The notes under the pieces: generated by a model | The model's input: the letters and a program-made list of their open reading frames with translations, nothing else | Database searches by the model: none | Told to the model about the DNA's origin: nothing | From: Bacillota bacterium | GTDB taxonomy: Bacteria; Bacillota; UBA4882; UBA8346 | Length of the DNA: 64,000 nt | NCBI GenBank assembly: GCA_023435225.1 | Contig: JAEYRX010000064.1 | Location: 161,840 to 225,839 of the forward strand | Direction of reading: 5' to 3' | Shown: positions 7,524 to 15,261 of the stretch, piece after piece | How the letters are laid out: the number at the start of each line of letters is the position of its first letter | Position numbering within the stretch: the first letter of the stretch is position 1 | Program-made: the position numbers and the translations under genes

Positions 7524-9043
7524 CCGACCTCACCCCGTTTTACCCCGGCCATCATCAGACCGACTTCATTTTCATTGGTTTCTTTAGCATCTACGATACC
7601 AATCAATTCTCCGCTATTTATAATCGCAATCCGATCGGAAAGATTAAGGATCTCATCGAGTTCCAATGAAACCAGTAAAACAGCTTTCCCTTGATCACGT
7701 TGTTCAACAATCCGTTTATGAATATACTCAATTGCGCCGACATCCAGTCCCCTGGTTGGCTGGACCGCAATTAACAATTCCGGATTTTGGTCGATCTCCC
7801 GGCCGACGATGGCTTTCTGCTGGTTACCACCGGAAAGGGATCTGGCGCTTGATACTGCGCCTTGTCCGGCCCGGACGTCAAATTGTTCCATTACCTCTTC
7901 CGCATGTTGATGAATTGTCTCCCGGTTCAATAATCCTTTTTTTGAATATGGTTCTTGATAATAGGATTTTAAAATAAAGTTTTCTTCCATGCTATAATCC
8001 AAAATCAAACCATGTTTATGCCGGTCCTCCGGAATATAAGCAATACCCGCTTGATAACGGTCACGAATTGATTTATAAGTAATCTCTTCTTCATTCATAA
8101 AAATCTTTCCGGACTCTGCTTTCCTCATCCCGGTAAGGGCTTCGACCAGTTCAGTTTGGCCATTTCCCTCTACGCCGGCGATTCCGAGAATCTCTCCGGT
8201 ATGAACTTCCAATGATAAACCTTTTAACCCTTTAACCTTACGATTATTGATTACCGTTAAATCTTCAATCCGTAAAACCGGAGCGCCCGGTTTTTGCGGT
8301 TCTTTATCAATTTGAAAGGATACTTCCCGCCCAACCATCATTTCGGCCATTTTAGCTTCGGAAGTTGTCGCCACATCCACCGTACCAATAAGTTTACCGC
8401 GGCGGATAACCGTACAACGCTCGGCAATTGCTTTGATCTCTTTTAATTTATGGGTGATTAAAATTATTGATTTGCCTTCGGTTATCAGGTTACGCATGAT
8501 TTTCATCAATTCCTGGATCTCTTGGGGGGTAAGTACGGAGGTAGGTTCGTCAAAGATAAGGACTTCGGCGTTCCGGTAGAGCATCTTCATTATCTCTACT
8601 CTTTGTTGCATACCGACTGAAATGTCTTCTATTTTAGCATATGGGTCCAGATTAAACCCATATTTATCTGATAATTCTTTAATCCGGGTTGCCGCTGATT
8701 TGATATCAACCATTAATCCCTTTTTCGGCTCTTGTCCCAGAATGATATTTTCGGTAATAGTAAAATTATGAACCAATTTGAAATGTTGATGAACCATTCC
8801 TATCCCCAGTTCATTGGCGATATTCGGATTGGCGATCTTCACTTCTTCATCGCGAATTTTAATAATTCCCTGATCCGGTTGATAGAGACCGAATAAAATA
8901 CTCATCAGCGTTGATTTGCCCGCTCCGTTCTCTCCCAATAGCGCCAGTATTTCGCCCTGTTTTAGCATTAACGAAATATTATCGTTAGCTACCACTCCGG
9001 GGAATTCCTTTCGGATATTCAGCATTTCTACTACATATTCCAT
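7520..9043 (-). CDS. nupO: nucleoside/BMP-type ABC transporter ATP-binding protein (double ATPase)
   Basis: I use the ATG at 9043 (AGGAG 7 nt upstream) rather than an ATG 27 codons further up. The 507-residue protein has two ATPase halves. The first has Walker A GENGAGKST (38-46), signature ISVGMQQR and Walker B VLIFDEPTSVLT. The second has the degenerate Walker A GVEGNGQTE typical of RbsA/NupO proteins, signature LSGGNQQK, and LLIAVQPTRGLDVGA in place of a normal Walker B. It powers uptake through NupPQ. A hairpin between nupN and nupO may lower its level relative to the binding protein. Confidence 0.93.
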   Translation of the reverse strand: MEYVVEMLNIRKEFPGVVANDNISLMLKQGEILALLGENGAGKSTLMSILFGLYQPDQGIIKIRDEEVKIANPNIANELGIGMVHQHFKLVHNFTITENIILGQEPKKGLMVDIKSAATRIKELSDKYGFNLDPYAKIEDISVGMQQRVEIMKMLYRNAEVLIFDEPTSVLTPQEIQELMKIMRNLITEGKSIILITHKLKEIKAIAERCTVIRRGKLIGTVDVATTSEAKMAEMMVGREVSFQIDKEPQKPGAPVLRIEDLTVINNRKVKGLKGLSLEVHTGEILGIAGVEGNGQTELVEALTGMRKAESGKIFMNEEEITYKSIRDRYQAGIAYIPEDRHKHGLILDYSMEENFILKSYYQEPYSKKGLLNRETIHQHAEEVMEQFDVRAGQGAVSSARSLSGGNQQKAIVGREIDQNPELLIAVQPTRGLDVGAIEYIHKRIVEQRDQGKAVLLVSLELDEILNLSDRIAIINSGELIGIVDAKETNENEVGLMMAGVKRGEVG

Positions 9044-9148
9044 AGTATCGACTCCTTTGGAATGTAACCATACATAATATATCTGACTTAGCTGCATATT
9101 GACTATTCTTCTATTATAATACATCTTGATAATAATAAAAACAAAAAA

Positions 9149-9179
9149 AGAAGAGAATGGGGTTTCCCATCCTCTTCTT
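9149..9179 (-). terminator. intra-operon terminator/attenuator between nupN and nupO
   Basis: On the minus strand AAGAAGAG..ATGGG pairs with CCCAT..CTCTTCTT and is followed by TTTTTTTGTTTTT. Its place just after the binding-protein gene fits the usual excess of binding protein over ATPase and permeases. Confidence 0.75.
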
Positions 9180-9199
9180 GTAATAAAGATAAATAATTG

Positions 9200-10270
9200 T
9201 TATTTAATTAAATCGCCTTTTTGGTCGGAAACAGTAATGTCACCGGCCTTAAGTTGATCGAAGACTTCTTTAACTTTATTCTGTATTTCTTCTGATAAGT
9301 TGGGATTCTTCTCCGGGATACCGACTCCGTTATTCTTAGCATCGAATATTAAAGTCTGTCCGCCGGGGAACTTATCTTCTTTAGCGGCTTTTACCATATC
9401 ATAAGCCGCTTGGTCGATCCTCTTCATAGCGGAGGTCAGAATAATTGATTTTTCTCCTTCGTAAATCCCTTCGGCATATTGATCAACGTCTACTCCGATG
9501 ATCCATGCTTCTTTTCCGGCTTTAGCCCGCGATTTGGCTTCATTAATAGCTCCGATACCAACTCCACCGGCAGCGCAGAAGATTGCTTTAACTCCCTTGT
9601 CAAACATTTGAGCGCCGAGTTGTTGTCCGGCGGCTACATTATCAAATGAACCTTGATAAATTACGTTCTCCGGTTTGATAGTAATATTAGCGCCTAAATT
9701 TTCGTTAGCGTATTTGATACCTTGTTGGAAGCCCCAATTGAATTTTTGTACCGGCGGGATTTCCATACCACCGATGAATCCTACATCACCGCTGCCAAAT
9801 TGAAGAGCGGTAGCTATACCGGCTAGAAAACCTGATTCATGTTCAGCAAAGAAGATAGAGACGGTATTTTCTTTAACAACTGATTTGTAATCGCCGGCAT
9901 GCGGAGTACCGTCGATAAGAACGAATTTAGCATCAGGATATTTATCTTGAGCTTGGAAAATAGCAGTTTCAAATTTGAAACCGGGGCAAACAACCATTTT
10001 GAAACCGGCATCATAAAGGTTACCAATCTCCTTAACATAATCGGCCTCTGTCGTTCCACCGGGTTTTAAGTATTTTGTTTCCAGTTTAAAGTCTTCGCCG
10101 GCGCGTACTACACCTTCCCAAGTCCCTTGATTAAAAGACTTGTCGTCGATTGTTCCGGCATCGGTAACCATACCGACTTTTAAGTTTTTGGAGCCACTTT
10201 CAAAACAACCTGCAACTAAAAACGCGAGCAAAAACAAAACAACCAACACACTGAGACCTTTTTTGAACAT
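9200..10270 (-). CDS. nupN: BMP-family nucleoside-binding lipoprotein
   Basis: This 356-residue lipoprotein has a signal peptide and lipobox LVAGC (lipidated Cys22). The mature part carries BMP-family segments: VGMVTDAGTIDDKSFNQGTWEGV, PDAKFVLIDG, FLAGIATALQFGSGDVGFIGG and IGVDVDQYAEG. It should bind nucleosides outside the membrane and deliver them to NupOPQ. DeoC encoded upstream supports nucleoside rather than sugar or amino acid as substrate. The upstream 170 bp holds a perfect 12-bp inverted repeat that could be an operator or start a separate transcript. Confidence 0.92.
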   Translation of the reverse strand: MFKKGLSVLVVLFLLAFLVAGCFESGSKNLKVGMVTDAGTIDDKSFNQGTWEGVVRAGEDFKLETKYLKPGGTTEADYVKEIGNLYDAGFKMVVCPGFKFETAIFQAQDKYPDAKFVLIDGTPHAGDYKSVVKENTVSIFFAEHESGFLAGIATALQFGSGDVGFIGGMEIPPVQKFNWGFQQGIKYANENLGANITIKPENVIYQGSFDNVAAGQQLGAQMFDKGVKAIFCAAGGVGIGAINEAKSRAKAGKEAWIIGVDVDQYAEGIYEGEKSIILTSAMKRIDQAAYDMVKAAKEDKFPGGQTLIFDAKNNGVGIPEKNPNLSEEIQNKVKEVFDQLKAGDITVSDQKGDLIK

Positions 10271-10314
10271 TTAAAAACCCCCTTTATTTTTTTGGTAAAC
10301 CTGATGACCGTATA

Positions 10315-10352
10315 ATAAGTTAAATTTATTCGGCTTCAATAATTTAACTTAT
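10315..10352. repeat. 12-bp perfect inverted repeat upstream of nupN
   Basis: ATAAGTTAAATT (10315..10326) and AATTTAACTTAT (10341..10352) flank a 14-nt loop containing CGGCTT. It may be an operator or transcript hairpin. It also resembles the second hairpin of repeat family B (ATAAGTTGAATTAAAT arms, CGGCTTTAG loop), so it could be a shortened copy. Confidence 0.55.
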
Positions 10353-10440
10353 ATAACCATTTTATTCAATTTACCTAATAGTTTCAATATATTCTTTCAT
10401 TCACTCCGTCGGTTTATTTGCGTATGTTATTTGATAAATA

Positions 10441-11148
10441 TCAATAAACCATCTTCCCGGCTGTTTGATTATCATTTTGAGTTACTATATTAATACCGGC
10501 GCTGGCGCCAAGCCGGTTGGCTCCCGCTTTTACCATGGCCGTAGCCGTTTCATAATCCCTGATTCCTCCCGAAGCTTTAACTCCCATCTTGTCTCCAACG
10601 GTTTTGCGCATTAAGGCGATATCCTCAACCGTAGCGCCACCGTTTCCAAAGCCGGTGGAAGTTTTAACAAAGTCGGCTCCGGCTTGCTTGGCCAACTCAC
10701 AAGCTTTAATCTTTTCAACATCGGTCAGCAATCCGGTCTCCAATATTACTTTGACGATCCTCCGGCGTTTAGCAGCTTTAACCACCGCCTTTATCTCGTT
10801 TAATACCACATCATATTGGCCCGACTTTAAAGCGCCGATATTTATGACCATATCCAATTCGTCAGCCCCGTTCCGGACCGCCTCTTTGGCCTCATTGTTT
10901 TTAGCATTACAAGTGGTAGCCCCCAGCGGAAAACCGATAACGGCACAGACTTTAACTTTGGAGTCTTTGAGTAACATTGCTGCTAGTGAAACCCAAAAAG
11001 GATTGATACAAACCGATTTAAACTGATATTGCATCGCTTCCTGACAGAGTTTGGTGATCTGTTCGGCAGTCGCTTCCGGTTTCAGTAAAGTATGGTCGAT
11101 CATTCCGGCTAATTCCCGATCAAATTGCGGATTATTCGGATTAGTCAT
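10441..11148 (-). CDS. deoC: deoxyribose-phosphate aldolase
   Basis: I take the ATG at 11148, behind GGAGGCGGTAAA. The 235-residue TIM-barrel class I aldolase splits 2-deoxyribose 5-phosphate into glyceraldehyde 3-phosphate and acetaldehyde, the last step of deoxynucleoside breakdown. Visible active-site elements are Asp100 in ELDMVIN, the Schiff-base Lys162 in FVKTSTGFGNGGAT, and Lys191 in KASGGIRD. Length and motifs are normal. It heads the nucleoside operon, so import and catabolism are expressed together. Confidence 0.95.
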   Translation of the reverse strand: MTNPNNPQFDRELAGMIDHTLLKPEATAEQITKLCQEAMQYQFKSVCINPFWVSLAAMLLKDSKVKVCAVIGFPLGATTCNAKNNEAKEAVRNGADELDMVINIGALKSGQYDVVLNEIKAVVKAAKRRRIVKVILETGLLTDVEKIKACELAKQAGADFVKTSTGFGNGGATVEDIALMRKTVGDKMGVKASGGIRDYETATAMVKAGANRLGASAGINIVTQNDNQTAGKMVY

Positions 11149-11379
11149 TTTACCGCCTCCTTTTTTATAAAGGAATATATGTTGCATTTATTCGCAATAT
11201 ATATATAATTCCATCTAACATTTAAAAGTCCTTGAAAAACTTCAGAATGATTTATAATTTCCGCCGATTTTCACACCGCTAATTATATAATATTCATTCC
11301 ATCATATTATGTATTCTTAAAAAAGGTCGATAACTAAATAGAGTAAGATAAAGCAATAAAATCTTAGGGGTGATATAAA

Positions 11380-12543
11380 ATGCAACCTGGTGCAATTAGT
11401 GAATTAGTAAAAACATCTCTACATATTATCGTAGGAGGGCTGATTTTAACCTTCAGCCTATATAAGATTTACCATAACAATTTGGTATTCAAGATTTGGA
11501 TCAGGATTTTCCCTCTCACCTCCTTGGCAATTCTGAATGCCGTTTTTTTGGAGACTACCGAATTAACGCATAATACGATTTTTAGTCTCATTGATACCCT
11601 AACGCTTATAACACTTATCTTAATAGCCTTTATCAGTACCGGTAACTATCTGAAACGAAATATCGAAAAAGGTGTCGCCAAGATAAAAACGGCAACACAA
11701 CAAGTCTCCGCGGCTTCCAGTCAGCTTTCAAACTCCGCGCAGCAACTCTCCCAAGGCATTTTGGAACAGTCATCCGCCATCGAAGAGACAGCATCCTCCC
11801 TGAATCAATCGGTTGAGATGTCCCAGCAAAATGCCGAGAGCACTAGACAAGCAACTCAAATATCCGCCCAAGCAAATGAATCAGCCAATAAAGGCATCAC
11901 CGAAATACGGGAAATGATGAATTCCATCCAGGAAATAAAAAAATCCAGCGATCAAATTGCGAAGATCATTAAAGTAATTGATGATATTGCTTTTCAAACT
12001 AATATTCTAGCTCTCAATGCTGCAGTCGAAGCAGCCAGGGCCGGTGAAGCCGGATTGGGATTTTCAGTGGTGGCCGAGGAAGTAAGAAATTTGGCGGGAC
12101 GGAGCGCTCAAGCCGCCAAAGATACTGCCGCGATAATTGAAGCCAATATTGAATCATCGCAAAAGGGAGTAATGGTAGCCGAACGTGTTCAGGAAGTTTT
12201 TAACGAGATTACGGCCCAATCGGGTAAAGTAAATATACTGATGAATGAAGTTGCCAATGCCATTCGGGAGCAGTCCTTGGGAGTAGAGCAAGTAAATAAA
12301 GCGCTGACGCAGATCGAAGCGGTTATCCAGCAAAATACCGCCCATGCGGAAGAGAGCGCCTCGACTTCGGAAGAATTAGGTGCTCAAGCCGGCAACTTAA
12401 ACCAAATTGTTTATGAGATATCACGCTTTGTCAATGGAAAAGCCGATGGCGGTATCGGAGATTCCGAAAGTTTATTACCGGCACATCCGGAGCACACGGC
12501 TCTCAAAAACACAAATAACTCTCATCGCAGCTTTTGGCGGTAA
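11380..12543 (+). CDS. methyl-accepting chemotaxis protein with short membrane N-terminus
   Basis: This 387-residue receptor has three hydrophobic segments in the first ~88 residues (about 11-30, 40-56, 68-88) and no room for a large outside ligand domain. It therefore probably senses through its membrane part or via partners. No HAMP domain is evident. A long coiled coil follows, with the invariant hairpin IAFQTNILALNAAVEAARAG (203-222) and EAGLGFSVVAEEVRNLAGRSA just after it. This part binds CheW/CheA. The gene stands alone, with GGGGTG as ribosome site. A CheC-like gene at 46495 is the other chemotaxis gene in the window. Confidence 0.92.
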   Translation: MQPGAISELVKTSLHIIVGGLILTFSLYKIYHNNLVFKIWIRIFPLTSLAILNAVFLETTELTHNTIFSLIDTLTLITLILIAFISTGNYLKRNIEKGVAKIKTATQQVSAASSQLSNSAQQLSQGILEQSSAIEETASSLNQSVEMSQQNAESTRQATQISAQANESANKGITEIREMMNSIQEIKKSSDQIAKIIKVIDDIAFQTNILALNAAVEAARAGEAGLGFSVVAEEVRNLAGRSAQAAKDTAAIIEANIESSQKGVMVAERVQEVFNEITAQSGKVNILMNEVANAIREQSLGVEQVNKALTQIEAVIQQNTAHAEESASTSEELGAQAGNLNQIVYEISRFVNGKADGGIGDSESLLPAHPEHTALKNTNNSHRSFWR

Positions 12544-12976
12544 GAGGGTGAAAAACATTTATTAGACGGGATTAACACGGATTTATTGGATTTAATTTAA
12601 AACCATATTTATTCAATCGGTGTTTCAGTGTCTAAATTTTTTTTTGTTTTATTCTTTCTCTTCTTCAAGCGTTCATATGGTTTCATTGTGGAAAATAGGG
12701 GTTCCTTGCTTGGTTTAGTGGAGATGCCGGTCCGAATTTGGGTTTAGACCCCTTTCCGGCCTGGCGGCCACCTTTCCCCGCTCGGGGACAGGACAACATA
12801 CAAAGCTGAACTTCGTTGTCTACTTTTTACAGCATTTATTCTTGAATACTTCGTAGCATGGTGGTTATTGCCTCTCCGGGCGGGGACCGGAACCATGGAT
12901 GGTTCAAGTAAGGCGGTCCAGGGAAGGAATACCGCCTGTGGCGACAAAGTGGAGGGGTCTAACCACCGATTCAAGC
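12544..12976. other. intergenic palindrome-rich region downstream of the SymE-like gene
   Basis: No convincing gene is seen. TTAGACCCCT at 12744..12753 has its complement at 12953..12962, bounding ~220 bp. Inside are a GACAAC..GTTGTC hairpin (12791..12819) and GC-rich hairpins (CCCCGCTCGGGG near 12776). The motif ATAACCACC, also present around 4.9 and 5.2 kb, appears on the minus strand near 12860. A 78-codon minus-strand frame runs through it but looks like a by-product of the GC-rich structure. Confidence 0.5.
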
Positions 12977-13183
12977 TCACAACATGCCCGACAATTCCCC
13001 CGTCAACCCATCATCATCGTCCAACGTCAAGTAAAGCATATCCTTCATTTCATTAACTACAAACTTGGAGCCCGGTTTGAAGCCGCAGTTTTCCAGCCAT
13101 TTGCCGGAGAGGCGGATCAGTGGGACTTGGTTTTTGCCGTGACGAATGGCGCCGACGGTGTGTTGGTGGACGCGTATTTGCAT
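12977..13183 (-). CDS. SymE-like toxin-family protein
   Basis: This 68-residue protein reads VPLIRLSGKWLENCGFKPGSKFVV at residues 20-43. This matches the core of SymE, an AbrB-fold protein that in E. coli is an SOS-induced RNA-cleaving or nucleoid-binding toxin held down by an antisense RNA, SymR. A strong GGAGG precedes the ATG. Upstream is a ~350 bp multi-hairpin leader (repeat D) that also precedes the next gene. No antisense RNA can be proven by eye. It may be a toxin or merely a DNA-binding AbrB-fold protein. Confidence 0.7.
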   Translation of the reverse strand: MQIRVHQHTVGAIRHGKNQVPLIRLSGKWLENCGFKPGSKFVVNEMKDMLYLTLDDDDGLTGELSGML

Positions 13184-13199
13184 GGGTGTTCCTCCGTAT

Positions 13200-13558
13200 A
13201 GGCGTGAGGCACGAGGCGAGAGGCGAGAGTTTGAATATGGTGCCGGGGACGCCTATTTTTTGATTGTTACTCATCACCCAGGGCAGATGTTAATAAATTG
13301 AAGCTGATTCAAAACCCCTGGGCTGTAGTTAAATGAATTCTCAACCCCATAAATGGGCTGGGTTAGGCTTTGGAGTGTTTCAAGCAGTGAATTGTCTTTC
13401 TGATCTGAAAATTATTCGCCAAGCCCCTCGGGGGTTGAGATAGTTTGTAGACAACAGCCTGTGACCCTGGACGGGTCAAAGTCGCGGAAGACAAGGATGT
13501 CTGAGAGCGACCCGGTTTTGATAGAACAATGAATTGCAGCTTCTGCTCTGGGCGGTGA
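13200..13558 (-). repeat. repeat family D, copy 1: structured leader upstream of the SymE-like gene
   Basis: About 350 bp, nearly identical to 14077..14428, immediately 5' (minus strand) of the SymE-like gene. It folds into several hairpins: CCCAGGG/CCCCTGGG (13278..13324), CAACCCC..GGGTT (13343..13367), CCCCTCGGGGG (13426..13436) and the GTCGC..GCGAC hairpin (13481..13511). No long frame crosses it. Region 13559..13754 beyond it is AT-rich with no recognisable feature. Confidence 0.75.
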
Positions 13559-13754
13559 CATAACTCTTTTTTTCCTTACTCGGTTTTATTTCAAGCTTCT
13601 AACTTCACACTTCAAAATTGCTTTTATTACCGACAATATGTTGATGGGTGCGCATTTGTATGGGATTATTTTTTTCAGGATAGGTGAAAGGCTGAATATA
13701 TTCTCCATTATCGTTTCAATTGATTTTCGAATAATCTACGATATGTTATAATTA

Positions 13755-14057
13755 TTAGACCTCTTGCTCTCCTCTCCCGATCCTTTCAATCCATTTACAA
13801 AGCCAAATCCCGTCAAACAATCCCCGGGTATAAAGGATCTCATCTTGTCTATTCTGCTGTTGGTTATTTCCCGAGGAATAGCGATCCAGGAGCTCCCGGT
13901 CTTCCTTCGGCAGTTTGGCCATGAGTTGCCGGATTAGTTCGGACGGGATCTTTCCCAGTTCTTTGTATTCGGAGTCGTGGATTATGATTTCGTCGCAGAT
14001 CCGGCAGATCCGGTCGAAGATCAGGCGGTTGATACCGGTGGAGTTTTCGCTTAACAT
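13755..14057 (-). CDS. small hypothetical protein (DUF6809-like?)
   Basis: This 100-residue acidic protein follows AGGAGG at good spacing. The segment ELIRQLMAKLPKEDRELLDRYSSG with a late GLFDGIWL resembles the small helical DUF6809-type proteins found in Bacillota mobile regions, but this assignment is tentative. It has the same ~350 bp leader as the SymE-like gene, which suggests that the leader together with a cargo gene is the duplicated unit. The encoded proteins are unrelated. Confidence 0.6.
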   Translation of the reverse strand: MLSENSTGINRLIFDRICRICDEIIIHDSEYKELGKIPSELIRQLMAKLPKEDRELLDRYSSGNNQQQNRQDEILYTRGLFDGIWLCKWIERIGRGEQEV

Positions 14058-14076
14058 GGGTTATTCCTCCTGGGAA

Positions 14077-14428
14077 AGGCGTGAGGCACGAGGCGAGAGT
14101 TTGAAGTAGTGCCGGGGACGCCTATTTTTTTGGTTTGTTACTCATCACCCAGGGCAGATGTTAATAAATTGAAGCTGATTCAAAACCCCTGGGCTGCAGT
14201 TAAATGAATTCTCAACCCCATAAATGGGCTGGGTTAGGCTTTGGAGTGTTTCAAGCAGTGAATTGCCTTTCTGATCTGAAAATTATTCGCCAAGCCCCTC
14301 GGGGGTTGAGATAGTTTGTAGACAATAGCCTGTGACCCAGGACGGGTCGAAGCCGCGGAAGACAAGGATGTCTGAGAGCGACCCGGTTTTGATAGGACAT
14401 ATTTTTAAGCCTCTGCTCTAGGCGTTGA
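14077..14428 (-). repeat. repeat family D, copy 2: structured leader upstream of the small gene
   Basis: This is the direct repeat of 13200..13558. Identity starts at AGGCGTGAGGCACGAGGCGA right at the ribosome site and persists, more loosely, to TCTGCTCT.GGCG. The hairpins are kept, with a T-to-C change at 14353 that weakens one pair of the terminal hairpin (14352..14382). The following ~280 bp to 14710 is AT-rich and holds no clear gene. Confidence 0.75.
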
Positions 14429-14710
14429 AAAGGCCAATACCTTTTTCTATTTTCCCTTTTACCTTTTCACTTTTCTTTTTTATGAATACCGATTAAACCT
14501 TCCCGCATTGAGTGGAAAGGGGTTTTATGGTAAAATGAAGTGATTGTGGAAAAGCGGATACAAATACCCTCTAAATTAATTTCATTCAAAACATCTATTG
14601 GGTTCGTATTATATTGTATCGCCGACAGAACAATTTGTCAAGAAAAATATGCTATTTTTTGTAATATTAATATATTTATGGTTAAATTGATGTTCTCTGG
14701 AGGATACAGA

Positions 14711-15037
14711 ATGACTCTTGGTGAAAAAATATTATTTCTTAGAACGCAAAAAAATTGGAGCCAAGATTTTTTAGGGACAAAAATCGGGGTTTATGGGCGG
14801 CGTGTTTCTTTATACGAAAATGGCAAATCAAAACCTTCCACTAAAACATTACAAAAGATTGCGGAAGTATTTGATGTATCCATGGATTATCTTATTTCGG
14901 AGACACCTAAAAATAGTAATGAGATTCATTTAAATGATAACTCTTTATTGCCGTATATAGAGAAATTGGATAGATTGGATGAAGAGGAAAAAAATTTGGT
15001 TAAATCGTTGATTGAAAAACTCGGAAATAAAAAATAG
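14711..15037 (+). CDS. Xre/Cro-type helix-turn-helix regulator
   Basis: I take the ATG at 14711, 9 nt after GGAGG at 14699; an upstream extension lacks homology. The 108-residue protein starts with a complete Xre HTH (LGEKILFLRTQKNWSQDFLGTKIGVYGRRVSLYENGKSKPSTKTLQKIAEVFDVSMDYLI, 3-62). A short acidic C-terminal helix (LDRLDEEEKNLVKSLIEKL) probably dimerises or binds a partner. It lies between the repeat patch and the distal end of the CRISPR array. Nothing shows what it controls. Confidence 0.88.
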   Translation: MTLGEKILFLRTQKNWSQDFLGTKIGVYGRRVSLYENGKSKPSTKTLQKIAEVFDVSMDYLISETPKNSNEIHLNDNSLLPYIEKLDRLDEEEKNLVKSLIEKLGNKK

Positions 15038-15077
15038 GTAGTGCAGATAGTTCTGTGTAAAAAAATAAGTCAATTTT

Positions 15078-15209
15078 TTAATTCACCCCATTCACCCCCG
15101 CCAACCTTCTCCCCAACTTTTTATATAGCTTGGCCAGTGGCTTATAAGGGAAAACCTTCCTGATAAACGACAAATCCCTTTCGGAGGTCCACAGTTTTTG
15201 AAATAACTC
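15078..15209 (-). pseudogene. possible decayed coding remnant
   Basis: On the minus strand a frame ending at 15078 reads SFIRKVFPYKPLAKLYKKLG followed by a short tail and a stop. It looks protein-like (basic, amphipathic), but there is no start and the frame is interrupted upstream. It may be the tail of a lost gene or transposase; no family is identified. Confidence 0.25.
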
Positions 15210-15261
15210 TTACAGCTTCTTCCAACATTATAGGTATTGTACAGTTCCATCTTTCTTCTTT

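Noticed and set aside
10271..10440. Possible purine riboswitch before nupN
   Set aside because: The conserved core sequences of that aptamer are absent; only a simple 12-bp inverted repeat is present.
12744..12980. 78-codon minus-strand frame (MSLNRWLDPSTL...)
   Set aside because: It coincides with a GC-rich palindromic region bounded by TTAGACCCCT inverted repeats, and lacks a ribosome site. I treat it as a by-product of structure, though a translated product cannot be excluded.
11380..15037. Prophage or integrative element around the SymE-like and Xre genes
   Set aside because: No integrase, structural phage gene, relaxase or att-like duplication is seen; only repeats and small genes.
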